A stretch of 64,000 nt of DNA, from NCBI RefSeq assembly GCF_000427965.1, contig NZ_ATZA01000022.1:1-64000 (forward strand), written 5' to 3'. The stretch is from Olivibacter sitiensis DSM 17696. Its GTDB lineage: Bacteria > Bacteroidota > Bacteroidia > Sphingobacteriales > Sphingobacteriaceae. The translations under genes and the position numbers were made by a program. The notes below the pieces were generated by a model. It was not told where the DNA came from, did not search any database, and saw only the letters and a program-made list of their open reading frames with translations. Below are positions 52,048-60,666 of the stretch, in pieces. Position 1 is the first letter of the stretch, and each line of letters begins with the position of its first letter.

Positions 52048-53226
52048 TCATCTTTTTGCTTTCTCCCAAACACTAGACTGTGTGCCTCTGAAATATTTGA
52101 TTATGCCCATCACTACGGCATAGTTCATGACACAGAAATAAAATGGGATAAAAAAAAGCCTGATTTTAACCTTTTTTCGCTGAAAGTACATTCCCACAAG
52201 AGCTAAAAGGTAAAATATAGATTGCACCAGCAGAAGGGCGGCATAAACTTTAGACGGATTATCTTGGTACAGCCAGATATTTGTGAAAAAAATAACGGGA
52301 AGTAAGAAAGGGGTGATGGTCCATCTCAATACACGATGACTGATATACTGAAAGCTTAAAATCGGGTGTTTGAATGGATTGAATAGGGATTTGAGTCGCG
52401 ATATGGACTGAATGCCCCCAGCAGCTATACGTATTCGTCTTTTTAGTTCTTCTCTGATGCTGATAGATGCTGTTTCTGTTGCATACGAATCGGGCTCATA
52501 GACGATGCGGTAACCAGCTTTTGCTATGGTCATGGATAGCATAAAATCATCTAAAATGGTGTCATGTGGAAGCTTCGTATAGAGGTGGGTCTTAATGCCG
52601 AAAAGCTCTCCTGCGGCGCCTACAACACTGTATAGCTCGCTATCCCATTTTTTTAACGTCGATTCGTATTTCCAGTAGATACCCTCGCCGATTCCGCTAT
52701 CCTCGTCAGGGGCACGCGATATTACTCGTTTCTCGCCCGAGACAGCTCCTACCGAAAAGTTGTCATAGTGTTTGGCTATATTGATGAGTGCATCTTTGTT
52801 TAGAATAGCATTGGCATCTGTAAAGACCACTGTTTCAGTGCTGACATGTTGCATGGCCCTATCTATCGCTATGATTTTTCCTTCTCTTTTATCCTGATGC
52901 AACAGCAATAAATCGGAATGTTTCAATATAATCTCCGGAGAGTCGTCGGTAGAACCGTCAGTGACGAAAAGTATACGCAGCTTCCCCCTTGGATATGTTA
53001 GCGACTGACAGTTTTTGATTTTTTCTTCTAAACAGCCCGCCTCATTATAGGCTGCTATAATCAAGGTGCAAGTAGGCAGGCTATCATGATTTACTTCAAA
53101 TGAATGACTTTTTTTATAAGAGGAAGAAGCCAGTCTTTTCAGCCTTGTAATTACGTAGAGAAGGATACCATATCCGATAAAAGAGTAAAAAACGATAAAT
53201 ACGGCAATCCAAAATAATAACACCAT
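52048..53226 (-). CDS. Processive-type membrane glycosyltransferase, family 2
   Basis: 392-aa inner-membrane GT2. An N-terminal helix (residues 2-24) precedes the catalytic domain: CTLIIAAYNEAGCLEEKIKN near 55, VTDGSTDDSPE near 87, FTDANAILN near 133 (DxD-like), LDDFMLSMTIAKAGYRIVYEP near 223 in two parts (LDDFMLSM, GYRIVYEP), then RRIRIAAGG in place of QxxRW. Three helices follow (about 300-385). The layout matches enzymes that make or extend chains at the membrane. The start is ATG 53226: a TACTTTTG promoter element at 53255-53262 falls inside the longer frame from TTG 53271. Confidence 0.85.
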   Translation of the reverse strand: MVLLFWIAVFIVFYSFIGYGILLYVITRLKRLASSSYKKSHSFEVNHDSLPTCTLIIAAYNEAGCLEEKIKNCQSLTYPRGKLRILFVTDGSTDDSPEIILKHSDLLLLHQDKREGKIIAIDRAMQHVSTETVVFTDANAILNKDALINIAKHYDNFSVGAVSGEKRVISRAPDEDSGIGEGIYWKYESTLKKWDSELYSVVGAAGELFGIKTHLYTKLPHDTILDDFMLSMTIAKAGYRIVYEPDSYATETASISIREELKRRIRIAAGGIQSISRLKSLFNPFKHPILSFQYISHRVLRWTITPFLLPVIFFTNIWLYQDNPSKVYAALLLVQSIFYLLALVGMYFQRKKVKIRLFFIPFYFCVMNYAVVMGIIKYFRGTQSSVWEKAKR

Positions 53227-53254
53227 ACGAACATGATTTGCAATGAGCTTCCTG

Positions 53255-53262
53255 CAAAAGTA
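53255..53262 (-). promoter_or_regulatory. -7 promoter element of the 52048-53226 glycosyltransferase gene
   Basis: The minus strand reads TACTTTTG (TAnnTTTG). Transcription would begin near 53248, 22 bp before ATG 53226, which decides the start codon. Confidence 0.5.
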
Positions 53263-53405
53263 CAGTATCAATTTTTCAGATAGGAAGTTAAAATGAAAAA
53301 ATAATGATTTTTATATATGAAATGTAAAAATAGCAGTCCTATTTGTGGGGAATTTTCTATATTAGGGTTGCTTTTTTTGCAAGAACACGCTTTCATATTG
53401 AAGTA

Positions 53406-54332
53406 ATGCCGCCAACTGATTTTGTAGACGTTTCCATTATCACAGTCAATTTTAATCGGGCTGCTGTCACAGAGGACTTACTTTCATCGATATTTGGTGC
53501 AAGAGGCAAAAGGACATGTGAGGTGATTGTTGTAGATAACGGGAGTACCGAGAATCCCATTCCCGATTGGAAGAGACGATATACCTCATCTCCAATCCGC
53601 TTTATCCGATCGGAACGAAATCTAGGCTTTGCTGGGGGGAATAATCTGGCCATTCGGCAGGCAAGGGGGAAATATGTTTTTTTTGTGAACAACGATACCA
53701 TTTTTACCAAGGGTTTAGTAGAAACCTTGATGGACACAATGGAAGCAAATGAGGAGATTGGCATGCTGTCACCACAGATCAACTATTACGAGCCAAGTGC
53801 CCTGGTTCAATATGTAGGCTTCACAAAGATGAACTATTATACCATGAGAAACTCATGTATGGGTTATCGGGTAGATGATGAAGGGCAATACAAGAATAAG
53901 GTATACCCTACCTCCTATATTCATGGTGCTGCCATGATGGTTAGAAAAAGTGCTCTTAAAAAAGCGGGACTAATGCCAGAAATTTACTTTCTCTATTATG
54001 AGGAAATGGACTGGTGCGAGCGGATCAAAGAGGCCGGTTATCAATGTTGGGTGGATACACATGCCCTGATCTATCACCGGGAATCGCTTTCGGTAGGAAG
54101 GGAAAGCGTCCTGAAGACCTATTATATGAACAGGAACAGAATACTGTTTGCGCGGCGAAATGCCAATTTCTTGCAGTTTGTATGTTTCTTTTTATACTTC
54201 TGTACGATTGTCTGCATGCGTAACACGCTGGTTTATATGAGAAAAAGGCAATATAGTCACATAGTTGCCCTGCTAAAGGCAGTCATGTGGAATGTCATGC
54301 ACTTGTTTGATCCCGTAAGAAAGCAGCAATAG
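53406..54332 (+). CDS. Family 2 glycosyltransferase, rhamnosyltransferase-like
   Basis: 308-aa GT-A enzyme of the WbbL/rhamnosyltransferase group: VDVSIITVNFNRAAVTEDLL near 7, VIVVDNGSTENPIPDW near 42, RNLGFAGGNNLAIRQARGKY near 72, FVNNDTIF near 96 (DxD-like NND) and YYEEMDWCERIKEAGY near 198 (ExDWCxR). Such enzymes often transfer rhamnose to lipid-linked sugars, which fits the RmlD-like gene in the other block. The start is ATG 53406; a longer frame from TTG 53343 adds 21 residues that do not match the family. It is divergent from the minus block and appears alone. Confidence 0.85.
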   Translation: MPPTDFVDVSIITVNFNRAAVTEDLLSSIFGARGKRTCEVIVVDNGSTENPIPDWKRRYTSSPIRFIRSERNLGFAGGNNLAIRQARGKYVFFVNNDTIFTKGLVETLMDTMEANEEIGMLSPQINYYEPSALVQYVGFTKMNYYTMRNSCMGYRVDDEGQYKNKVYPTSYIHGAAMMVRKSALKKAGLMPEIYFLYYEEMDWCERIKEAGYQCWVDTHALIYHRESLSVGRESVLKTYYMNRNRILFARRNANFLQFVCFFLYFCTIVCMRNTLVYMRKRQYSHIVALLKAVMWNVMHLFDPVRKQQ

Positions 54333-54360
54333 CTCAACCTATAGACAAGCTGAGCTTTAT
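54331..54360 (+). terminator. Weak terminator after the 53406-54332 gene
   Basis: AGCTCA (54331-54336) and TGAGCT (54351-54356) can pair around a 14-nt loop, overlapping the stop codon. Only a mixed AT run follows. Low-strength call. Confidence 0.35.
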
Positions 54361-54426
54361 TATATAAAATACCAAAATTCAGGGATTTTTCCAGAGTGCC
54401 AATCTGATATTTTTATTTTATTGTTT

Positions 54427-55395
54427 TCAATTGTCAATGTTCAATGCGCCCCATCCGCTGAACAATATGGCTAAGGCTTTCCAGGCAACTTCCGCATCAT
54501 TGAAGGTGTAAACGGGATCTTTTACCGTGATTTGCATTTCGGTTTGGGCTATCGGTCTCTGGATAATTTCCGTTGGTTTCATCACAAGGGTCGGCTCGGC
54601 CGAATCTTCGTAATAGATTTCCAATTGCAATATGCCATGGTCTTCCGGCAAATAAAAAGGATGGGTGAAATTGATGGTGTTGTTGAATAAGCTGGATGTG
54701 TAGGTCACCAATTTATAGAGCTGGGGCGATTGGGGGAGCGGATTATTTGGATCTGTTTCTGAAATATACGCTGATTTGAGTGTATAGGTGGATACGTCAC
54801 AAACGTATCCCGCTACGGTTTCCTTGTTTGTTTCCGTTTGCCGGTCATATAGCGTATGATCTACGGTTCCTCCGCTTCCTACTCCCAAATCCGTGGAAGG
54901 GACATAGCTGAAAGACAGTTCGCGGTCTTCTTCCGCTATGTCGGGTGAATTGACCAAGGTGCGGAGGAAAACCTTACCCTCATCATTTCCTTTATCGTGG
55001 TAGTTGTCGAGCTCATAGCCAAAACCGGTGGCCTTTCCCAGCACGACATTATCCTTGATATAATAGGTGCATATATTGGCGTTCAGCATCAGGCTCAGTG
55101 CCACAAATGGATTTGTTTGTCCCACTTCCTGAAGAAGCGCCATCATGTTTTGGCCATCTCCTGCACCTTGTGCAAGCGCTAGAAACTGTTCGTGAACATC
55201 GTCCTTGGAGAAGTCGAGGCGTTCAATGAAATAGCCTAAGTCGACACCATGGCTGTACATGCCCATTTTGATGGTGCCTTCCGTAAAAGGAGTTGTTTCG
55301 GTAGGAAGTTCTGGTTGTTGGGCATCATCCTTTTTACTACAGCTTACAAGCAGGAACAGTGAAATGGCAAGGAACGTGGCAAAAATGTTTTTCAT
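54427..55395 (-). CDS. Hypothetical lipoprotein
   Basis: 322-aa exported protein with a lipobox signal peptide (residues 1-18, SCSKKD after cleavage at the cysteine near 19). After a short PET-rich linker the rest is soluble and mostly beta-rich, with repeats of charged and aromatic residues (IKMGMYSHGVDLGYFIERLDF, given in part as MGMYSHGVDLGYF). I recognise no domain. It begins 27 bp after the stop of another lipoprotein gene, in the same direction, and behind a LytS/LytTR system. It may be a cell-surface component controlled by that system. Confidence 0.6.
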   Translation of the reverse strand: MKNIFATFLAISLFLLVSCSKKDDAQQPELPTETTPFTEGTIKMGMYSHGVDLGYFIERLDFSKDDVHEQFLALAQGAGDGQNMMALLQEVGQTNPFVALSLMLNANICTYYIKDNVVLGKATGFGYELDNYHDKGNDEGKVFLRTLVNSPDIAEEDRELSFSYVPSTDLGVGSGGTVDHTLYDRQTETNKETVAGYVCDVSTYTLKSAYISETDPNNPLPQSPQLYKLVTYTSSLFNNTINFTHPFYLPEDHGILQLEIYYEDSAEPTLVMKPTEIIQRPIAQTEMQITVKDPVYTFNDAEVAWKALAILFSGWGALNIDN

Positions 55396-55422
55396 ATCTC
55401 GTGTCGTTCGAGGGCAACAATC

Positions 55423-56073
55423 TTATTTTAGCGTGCTCAGGTCAACTTCGTCAATAGCTTTTTTCAGTGTTGCAAGATCTATGTTCGTACCTTTAAAAGA
55501 AAGGAGAAAGCGATTTGCATGCAGGAGTGTAATTTCCGATCTGGGATTGCCATCATAGTCCTTGGACTGCTCTACGGTGGCACGATTGCCTTTGATTTCC
55601 TCGGTTCGTTTAAATCCGTCCTTGGTTTCTTCTTCCATATCCATGTTGAGGGCATAGCTAGAGGTAATGATCATGGCGCTTCCCATCTCGCCGGCACCGT
55701 CGGTAATCGAAAAAGATATTTCTTTTCCCGAAGCCTCATCGGTATATTCGGCAGAGCCAGAGTTGATATTGAACAACTGGGCTTCACCTAAGGTCAGCTT
55801 GGTACGCTTGAGGCCTAAAAGACTTTCTGGAATGGCCGTTCGCAAGGCCTCTTTGGAGATGGGAGTGGTTTCCTGTAGTTTCTTTTGAAGTGCTTCTATA
55901 TCGCCCATGCGGTCTGCTGCTTTTTTTAGTTGGTTTGCTCCCTTGATGGCATCGGTAATCCCCGCCGTTTTAGTTGCTCCTTCCTGTTGTTCCGATGAGC
56001 CCGATCCGCCACATGAAATGAGTGCGAATGAGATGAGTGTAGACCAGCAAAGTCTATTTTTGATATTCTTCAT
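55423..56073 (-). CDS. Hypothetical lipoprotein
   Basis: 216-aa protein with a lipobox signal peptide (SCGGSGSSEQ after the cysteine near residue 21). The mature part starts with a Q/E/A/K-rich helix (AIKGANQLKKAADRMGDIEALQKK-like, shown as LKKAADRMGDIEALQKK) and continues in a beta-rich domain (FSITDGAGEMGSAMIITSSY) ending in DLATLKKAIDEVDLSTLK. I recognise no family. It has its own -7 box upstream and precedes the second lipoprotein by 27 bp, so the two form one transcript. Confidence 0.65.
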   Translation of the reverse strand: MKNIKNRLCWSTLISFALISCGGSGSSEQQEGATKTAGITDAIKGANQLKKAADRMGDIEALQKKLQETTPISKEALRTAIPESLLGLKRTKLTLGEAQLFNINSGSAEYTDEASGKEISFSITDGAGEMGSAMIITSSYALNMDMEEETKDGFKRTEEIKGNRATVEQSKDYDGNPRSEITLLHANRFLLSFKGTNIDLATLKKAIDEVDLSTLK

Positions 56074-56101
56074 ATACTCTAATAACGGGTTTTATGAGAC
56101 C

Positions 56102-56109
56102 CAAAAATA
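56102..56109 (-). promoter_or_regulatory. -7 promoter element of the lipoprotein pair
   Basis: The minus strand reads TATTTTTG, matching TAnnTTTG, 29 bp before the ATG at 56073. No -33 box was found. Confidence 0.4.
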
Positions 56110-56188
56110 AGCGATGCGCACTTACATTGTGCGGGCGCTGGACATGTTTTGAGGATTTGAGGGCTTCTGTTGAGGATTTGCCGCACTA

Positions 56189-56965
56189 TCAGTAGGAAGT
56201 GAGGCGGTCCAAGTGGCTCTGCACTTCGTTCTTCTTTCCCATGGAAACGGGAATTTCCGTGCCATCAGTCATTTTTAGGAACAGTTTTTTTCGGTTGAAT
56301 GACTTGATGTGCCTTAGGTTGACCAAGTGGGATTGATGCACACGTACAAATCCAGAAAAATCGAGCTTGCGCTCAAAGGTTTTCAGCGGCCGGGAAATGA
56401 GAATCGCTGGAGCGTTGCCTATAAAAAAACGGCAGTAATTGTTGTCGGCTTCTACCTGTATGATATCGGCGACAGATATCACATGTGTTTCTTCGGCCGT
56501 TTTCAGGACAATACGCGCTTCTTCCTTGCCATAGGAAATATTATGCAGGAAAGTCTCCAGTTGTTTCCGGTAGTGGAGGTCGTGTATTTGGCGTAGTGCC
56601 TTTTCTATGGCTTCTACCAGTTCTTCGTTGCGAAAGGGTTTCAACAGGAAATCCAGGGCGCTGTGCTTGATGGCCTGTAGGGCATAGTCTCCTTGTCCCG
56701 TGACAAAAATAACCTGAAAGTCTTCGTGCTCTTTGTCGCGTAAATGCTTCAGTAAAGAAAAAGCGTCACCATCCGGCAGGTTGATGTCAAGGAGGAGAAG
56801 TTGAGGGACATGTTGTTGAAAGTGTGTTTCGGCAGACGAAATGTCTTTAGCGGGATATATTCCCAACTGAGGAAAATGTTTCTTCACAGTATCGCATAGC
56901 ATAGACAAGGAAGATTCATCGTCTTCCAAGATTAGCAGTGATACCTGTTGTTCTTTATTGCTCAT
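56189..56965 (-). CDS. LytTR-family response regulator
   Basis: 258-aa regulator. Receiver (1-125): acidic E14-D15-D16, phosphorylation site D60 in LLLLDINLPDGDAF, switch threonine in VIFVTGQGD, lysine in FLLKPF. The LytTR DNA-binding domain covers about 155-258 (IIQVEADNNYCRFF, RPLKTFERKL, FVRVHQSHLVNLRHI). Its ATG overlaps the stop of the histidine kinase gene (TGATG), so the two make a pair. Target genes are not known; the lipoproteins downstream are candidates. Confidence 0.92.
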   Translation of the reverse strand: MSNKEQQVSLLILEDDESSLSMLCDTVKKHFPQLGIYPAKDISSAETHFQQHVPQLLLLDINLPDGDAFSLLKHLRDKEHEDFQVIFVTGQGDYALQAIKHSALDFLLKPFRNEELVEAIEKALRQIHDLHYRKQLETFLHNISYGKEEARIVLKTAEETHVISVADIIQVEADNNYCRFFIGNAPAILISRPLKTFERKLDFSGFVRVHQSHLVNLRHIKSFNRKKLFLKMTDGTEIPVSMGKKNEVQSHLDRLTSY

Positions 56966-58689
56966 CAGTCAAACATCGGGATAGACAAAGATATACATGT
57001 TCCAGGAAAATCGGCATCATCATTTTCAGCGGGGCTTATCTGCAAGACGATGGGCTGCTTATGGGTTTTGTTGTACTCCTCTATTTGCTGGCGTACAATG
57101 GCATTGCCGAAAGAGCGTCTTGATGCAGGTTCTTTTTCGTTGTTCGTAGTGAGCATGCCTTTCCCGTTATCGGTGATGTTGATCAATAGAATATTGTTTT
57201 TTCTGCTCACCGTAATCTGTATGAGGCCGTCAATTCGATGTTTCAGTCCATGGATCACGGCGTTCTCTACAAAGGGCTGGAGAAGCATGACGGGGATGCT
57301 TACATCTTCGGTATCCAATCCAGGTTCTACCTTGATGACGAAATCGAAAGGAGCCTTGCTGCCCATCTGTTGTATGATGAGGTAATGCCGAAGCATATCG
57401 AGCTCATCGGAAAGGCTCACGTAGATTTTGTCGGACGTTTCGAGTATGAGTCGCATGAGCGAGGCAAATTCAGTGAGGTAGGTCGTAGATTTCTCGGCAT
57501 CATGGTGATGGATGAATTGCTTGACTTTGTCCAGGGCATTGAAAATGAAATGGGGATTCAGCTGCGCGCGCAAGAGCTGTTGTTTTATCTTGGACTGTTC
57601 TAGGGCTTGCCTGGTTCGCAGGTTGCGCAAACGGAGCCATACGACCGTCAAGATGAAGAAAAAGAGAATGGAGGAACCGCCTATCCAATATGCCAACTGA
57701 TTTTTCCGAACCTGGTTTTCCGCTTGTAACGTTGTTATTTGCTGCTGTTTTTCAGCTGTTTCATAAGCAGTATTGATTTCGGCAATTTTTTCTGCCATAT
57801 TGAGCTGGTGCAATGAATCTTTCAGGCCGATGAGCTGATGCAATGCAGTAACTGCCGAACGGTAGTCGCTTTGTTCCAGATATGCCTGCTGCAGATTGTC
57901 CAATAGCTGGAGTTTCTCTGTGGCGCTAGCGTTTGGCATGGCTTGCGTGTAAGCCGCTATGCCAGCTTTCAGTTTGCCCAACTGTACGCTTGCATAGCCC
58001 AGGTTGTTTAGCGTAATGGTTGAAACGGGCATGTTCAGTTCTTGTCTGAGTGTGAGGCTGTTTTGGGCATGTTTTTCGGCCAAAGACCATTCTTTCTGCG
58101 TGATGTAGAGGTTACTCAGGTTGGTGAGTATAACGGCTTCAACCGTGCGTAAACCCAATCGTCGAGACAAGGTTAACGCTTCCTGGAAAGTTTGCCGGGC
58201 AGGGCGGTATTGCTTTTGTTCCAGATACACTCCTGCTAGGTTGGTCATTATCTTTAGGCGAAGGCTGTCTTGATTGGGCAACAAGCCAAGGGCCATTTTG
58301 AAGTAGGATGTGGCCGTAGCTAATTGTTTGTTTTGGGCATGTATGATGGCAATTCCCGAATAGGCTTCTGCCAACAAGGTGTTTCCTTGAGGGGACTTCT
58401 TGAGGATGTCCACTGCGCGAATAAACACCTGTAGGGCCGAATCGGGTTTGTTCTTTAAAAGGAAGCTTTGTCCCAGCCCTATCAGGGCAGGGCCTTTATC
58501 TGGTTCTTGCTGTGCCTGTTCGATAAACGTGGTATATAGTAGTATGGCAGAATCCAACTGGTTGTGTCGCATAAGGCTATCCGCGATTTGTAGCTGATGT
58601 TCTAGAGGGACAGGCTCTGCATAGGCATTGGTACTATACTGTAAGAGTACGGCGTAGAACAAAAGTGCAGTGAGTTTTAAAGATTGCAT
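56965..58689 (-). CDS. LytS-type sensor histidine kinase with TPR repeats
   Basis: 574-aa membrane sensor. A signal peptide (about 1-24) leads to a periplasmic part of about 320 residues with tetratricopeptide repeats (for example AYSGIAIIHAQNKQLATATSYF, shown as AIIHAQNKQLATATSYF). One membrane helix follows (about 335-355, YWIGGSSILFFFILTVVW), then the kinase. The phosphorylated histidine is in LNPHFIFNALDK; the ATP site holds LLQPFVENAVIHGL and ITDNGKGM. The start is ATG 58689, since it begins the signal peptide; the longer frame from 58755 overlaps the upstream gene. It pairs with the LytTR regulator downstream. Confidence 0.9.
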   Translation of the reverse strand: MQSLKLTALLFYAVLLQYSTNAYAEPVPLEHQLQIADSLMRHNQLDSAILLYTTFIEQAQQEPDKGPALIGLGQSFLLKNKPDSALQVFIRAVDILKKSPQGNTLLAEAYSGIAIIHAQNKQLATATSYFKMALGLLPNQDSLRLKIMTNLAGVYLEQKQYRPARQTFQEALTLSRRLGLRTVEAVILTNLSNLYITQKEWSLAEKHAQNSLTLRQELNMPVSTITLNNLGYASVQLGKLKAGIAAYTQAMPNASATEKLQLLDNLQQAYLEQSDYRSAVTALHQLIGLKDSLHQLNMAEKIAEINTAYETAEKQQQITTLQAENQVRKNQLAYWIGGSSILFFFILTVVWLRLRNLRTRQALEQSKIKQQLLRAQLNPHFIFNALDKVKQFIHHHDAEKSTTYLTEFASLMRLILETSDKIYVSLSDELDMLRHYLIIQQMGSKAPFDFVIKVEPGLDTEDVSIPVMLLQPFVENAVIHGLKHRIDGLIQITVSRKNNILLINITDNGKGMLTTNNEKEPASRRSFGNAIVRQQIEEYNKTHKQPIVLQISPAENDDADFPGTCISLSIPMFD

Positions 58690-58738
58690 CCAATAAATAT
58701 AGATAATTTTGGGATTTTGCGGCCTTAATGGACAAAAT

Positions 58739-59710
58739 TCACAGCCTTCTGGCAAATTGGTTCACTAATAGGTTTAAGCAATAGCACAGACTATAAAATA
58801 GCAAGGGTATAACCAGTCCATTGAGTAGCAAGTTGTGGCTGTCTAGAAGTTTGTTGAGCAAAAATCGGCCAATAAAATAGGTGGCAAAGCAGGTTGCAAA
58901 ACCGCCGATGATACCCATTAAGACGAACTGCCAAGATGTACCTTTCCAATTGGATTTTCTGCTCGCCAGTACGGTACATAGCAAGGGATTGGCAAAAAAG
59001 AGTACAATAAACAAATTCAGAACCAAGTGCTGGCCCAGTGAAGGTGATAGGAAGCTTATCGTCTCTCTCATTAAGCTGTGGGATGCAGCGTATTGAAGCA
59101 ATCCCAGTGTCGAACATGCAAATAGAACGTTATAGCAAAGTTTTTGATGGAAACCTCTATGACTGTCAAGAGGTCCATTTTTCTCCAGAGATTTAGGTTG
59201 AGAGGATTGGATGAATATACGTCTGATTATGAGATAGTCAAGCTTGATGGCGAATGCAATTGCCCCAACTTCGACAAATACCGATATGACTTGGATCCAT
59301 TGATTGTACAATAGATCAAGGTACCTGTCGTGGCCAATAATAAAAGGAAGCAAGCCATTTAGCAGACCTATAAAAAAATAGCTCAGAGCAAGCCTTAAGA
59401 TCGACAGCAGCAATGAAAACGTGAGCAATGAGGGGATTGTTTGGAGTTGTATCTTGCCCTTATCCATATTGATCTTGAGGATAAGGTACACAGTGAACCA
59501 GCCGACGAGCAACTCTATCACAATCGGAATCTCTAAGTTAGGCGTAAAGGTATAGGCATATTCGGTGTCGTACGGGCTAGGAAAGAATATAATGCTGATG
59601 AGTCCGAAGAGGTATTCAATGCCATATTGTATGATACTGACCAGAAAAGCGGTGAGTACGCTACCTAGTCGTTCTTGTAAGTTCGGGTTTTCTTGAGACG
59701 TTAGGAGCAT
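58739..59710 (-). CDS. Hypothetical polytopic membrane protein
   Basis: 323-aa protein with about eight hydrophobic segments, in two groups (residues 20-165 and 200-320) separated by a short charged loop (SSQPKSLEKNGPLDSHRG). I recognise no family. The second half begins with FHQKLCYNVLFACSTLGLLQ and carries a basic loop at ASRKSNWKGTS. It lies 50 bp upstream of the sensor kinase on the same strand and may be co-transcribed, so it could be a sensor partner or a transporter. No function is assigned. Confidence 0.65.
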   Translation of the reverse strand: MLLTSQENPNLQERLGSVLTAFLVSIIQYGIEYLFGLISIIFFPSPYDTEYAYTFTPNLEIPIVIELLVGWFTVYLILKINMDKGKIQLQTIPSLLTFSLLLSILRLALSYFFIGLLNGLLPFIIGHDRYLDLLYNQWIQVISVFVEVGAIAFAIKLDYLIIRRIFIQSSQPKSLEKNGPLDSHRGFHQKLCYNVLFACSTLGLLQYAASHSLMRETISFLSPSLGQHLVLNLFIVLFFANPLLCTVLASRKSNWKGTSWQFVLMGIIGGFATCFATYFIGRFLLNKLLDSHNLLLNGLVIPLLFYSLCYCLNLLVNQFARRL

Positions 59711-60084
59711 TTCAGGTATTTCTGTTCAACCATATAAGTTTTGCACCATGCGAAAGGATGCTTCGAAACGCCAAAGATAGGCGTAATGCAAGTGACGTAA
59801 AATAACTGAAATCCATTAATTTCAGCTTTGATAAAAAGTATTAGTCTAGGTGCCGTTTTTATGCTTTTGGCAGCAGGAAGATAATTCGCCAGAAGGTATT
59901 CCCGTCATTCATACGCATTTTAACTTAAACTGCGCAATGCGATAAATTGTGTGTATATTTATCTCCCGCAATCGCCGATGGAGCCAGTTTAGGTCATTCT
60001 AAATGTGTTCTATTGGGGTGTCCAATAGTTAGGTCCTCGACTTAACAAGAAGTTAAATAGCAGATAGATAGCGACAAAAAATCA
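59711..60084. other. 374-bp divergent intergenic region
   Basis: It lies between the membrane protein gene (minus) and the Nudix gene (plus). A hairpin CTATTGG/CCAATAG (60010-60028, loop GGTGT) lies 57 bp before the Nudix start without a T run, and CTGAAAT/ATTTCAG can pair near 59806-59825. No coding frame or full promoter match was seen. Confidence 0.5.
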
Positions 60085-60633
60085 ATGGAGAACTGGAAAT
60101 TAATAGAATCAGAATACTTAGTTCGGGCGCCTTGGGCCGTACTTAGGAAAGATAAATGTGAAATGCCAAATGGACATATTGTCCCAGAATATTATGTGTT
60201 GGAATATCCCAATTGGGTCAATATGGTGGCATTGACTGCCGATAATCAATTTATTTTAGTAAAACAATACCGTCATGGCGTGGGTAAGGAAGTGTTGGAG
60301 ATCTGTGGGGGAGTGATAGATCCTGGTGAGGATGCGTTGACGGCTGCCAAAAGGGAACTGCTGGAAGAAACAGGCTACGCATTCGATGATTTTAGGGAAT
60401 TGGCAGTACTCTATCCCAATCCAGCTACTAGCAACAATATAACAACCACATTTCTGGCTACGGGTGGAGTTAAGGTGCAAGGGCAATCATTGGATGAGCA
60501 AGAGGAGATTGATGTTATTTGCTGTAGCCCTGATGAATTGAAGCAGTTGCTTAAAACCAATCAATTTGGGCAAGCGCTGCACACCGCAGCCCTGTTTTAT
60601 GCCTTGGAAGAGCTTGGTTATATCCATCTATAG
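60085..60633 (+). CDS. Nudix hydrolase, ADP-ribose pyrophosphatase-like
   Basis: 182-aa cytosolic pyrophosphohydrolase. The Nudix box GGVIDPGEDALTAAKRELLEETGY is complete (about residues 75-98; key residues G, E, RELLEE, G), and the 16-residue spaced proline in LYPNPATSNN after it marks the ADP-sugar subgroup. VKQYRHGVGKEVLEICGG contains the beta-strand that lines the substrate site. Likely substrates are ADP-ribose or related nucleotide sugars. It precedes a conserved unknown gene by 33 bp; that gene has its own -7 box, so co-transcription is not certain. Confidence 0.9.
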   Translation: MENWKLIESEYLVRAPWAVLRKDKCEMPNGHIVPEYYVLEYPNWVNMVALTADNQFILVKQYRHGVGKEVLEICGGVIDPGEDALTAAKRELLEETGYAFDDFRELAVLYPNPATSNNITTTFLATGGVKVQGQSLDEQEEIDVICCSPDELKQLLKTNQFGQALHTAALFYALEELGYIHL

Positions 60634-60654
60634 CCAAAATTATGGGTATTTATT

Positions 60655-60662
60655 TAACTTTG
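60655..60662 (+). promoter_or_regulatory. -7 element directly before the 60667 gene (possibly leaderless)
   Basis: TAACTTTG (TAnnTTTG) ends 4 nt before ATG 60667. Transcription from this box would begin at or near the start codon, giving a leaderless mRNA. Confidence 0.45.
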
Positions 60663-60666
60663 TCGC

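Noticed and set aside
60010-60028. CTATTGG/CCAATAG hairpin before the Nudix gene
   Set aside because: Short stem, no T run and no repeat elsewhere in the window; too weak for a regulatory call.
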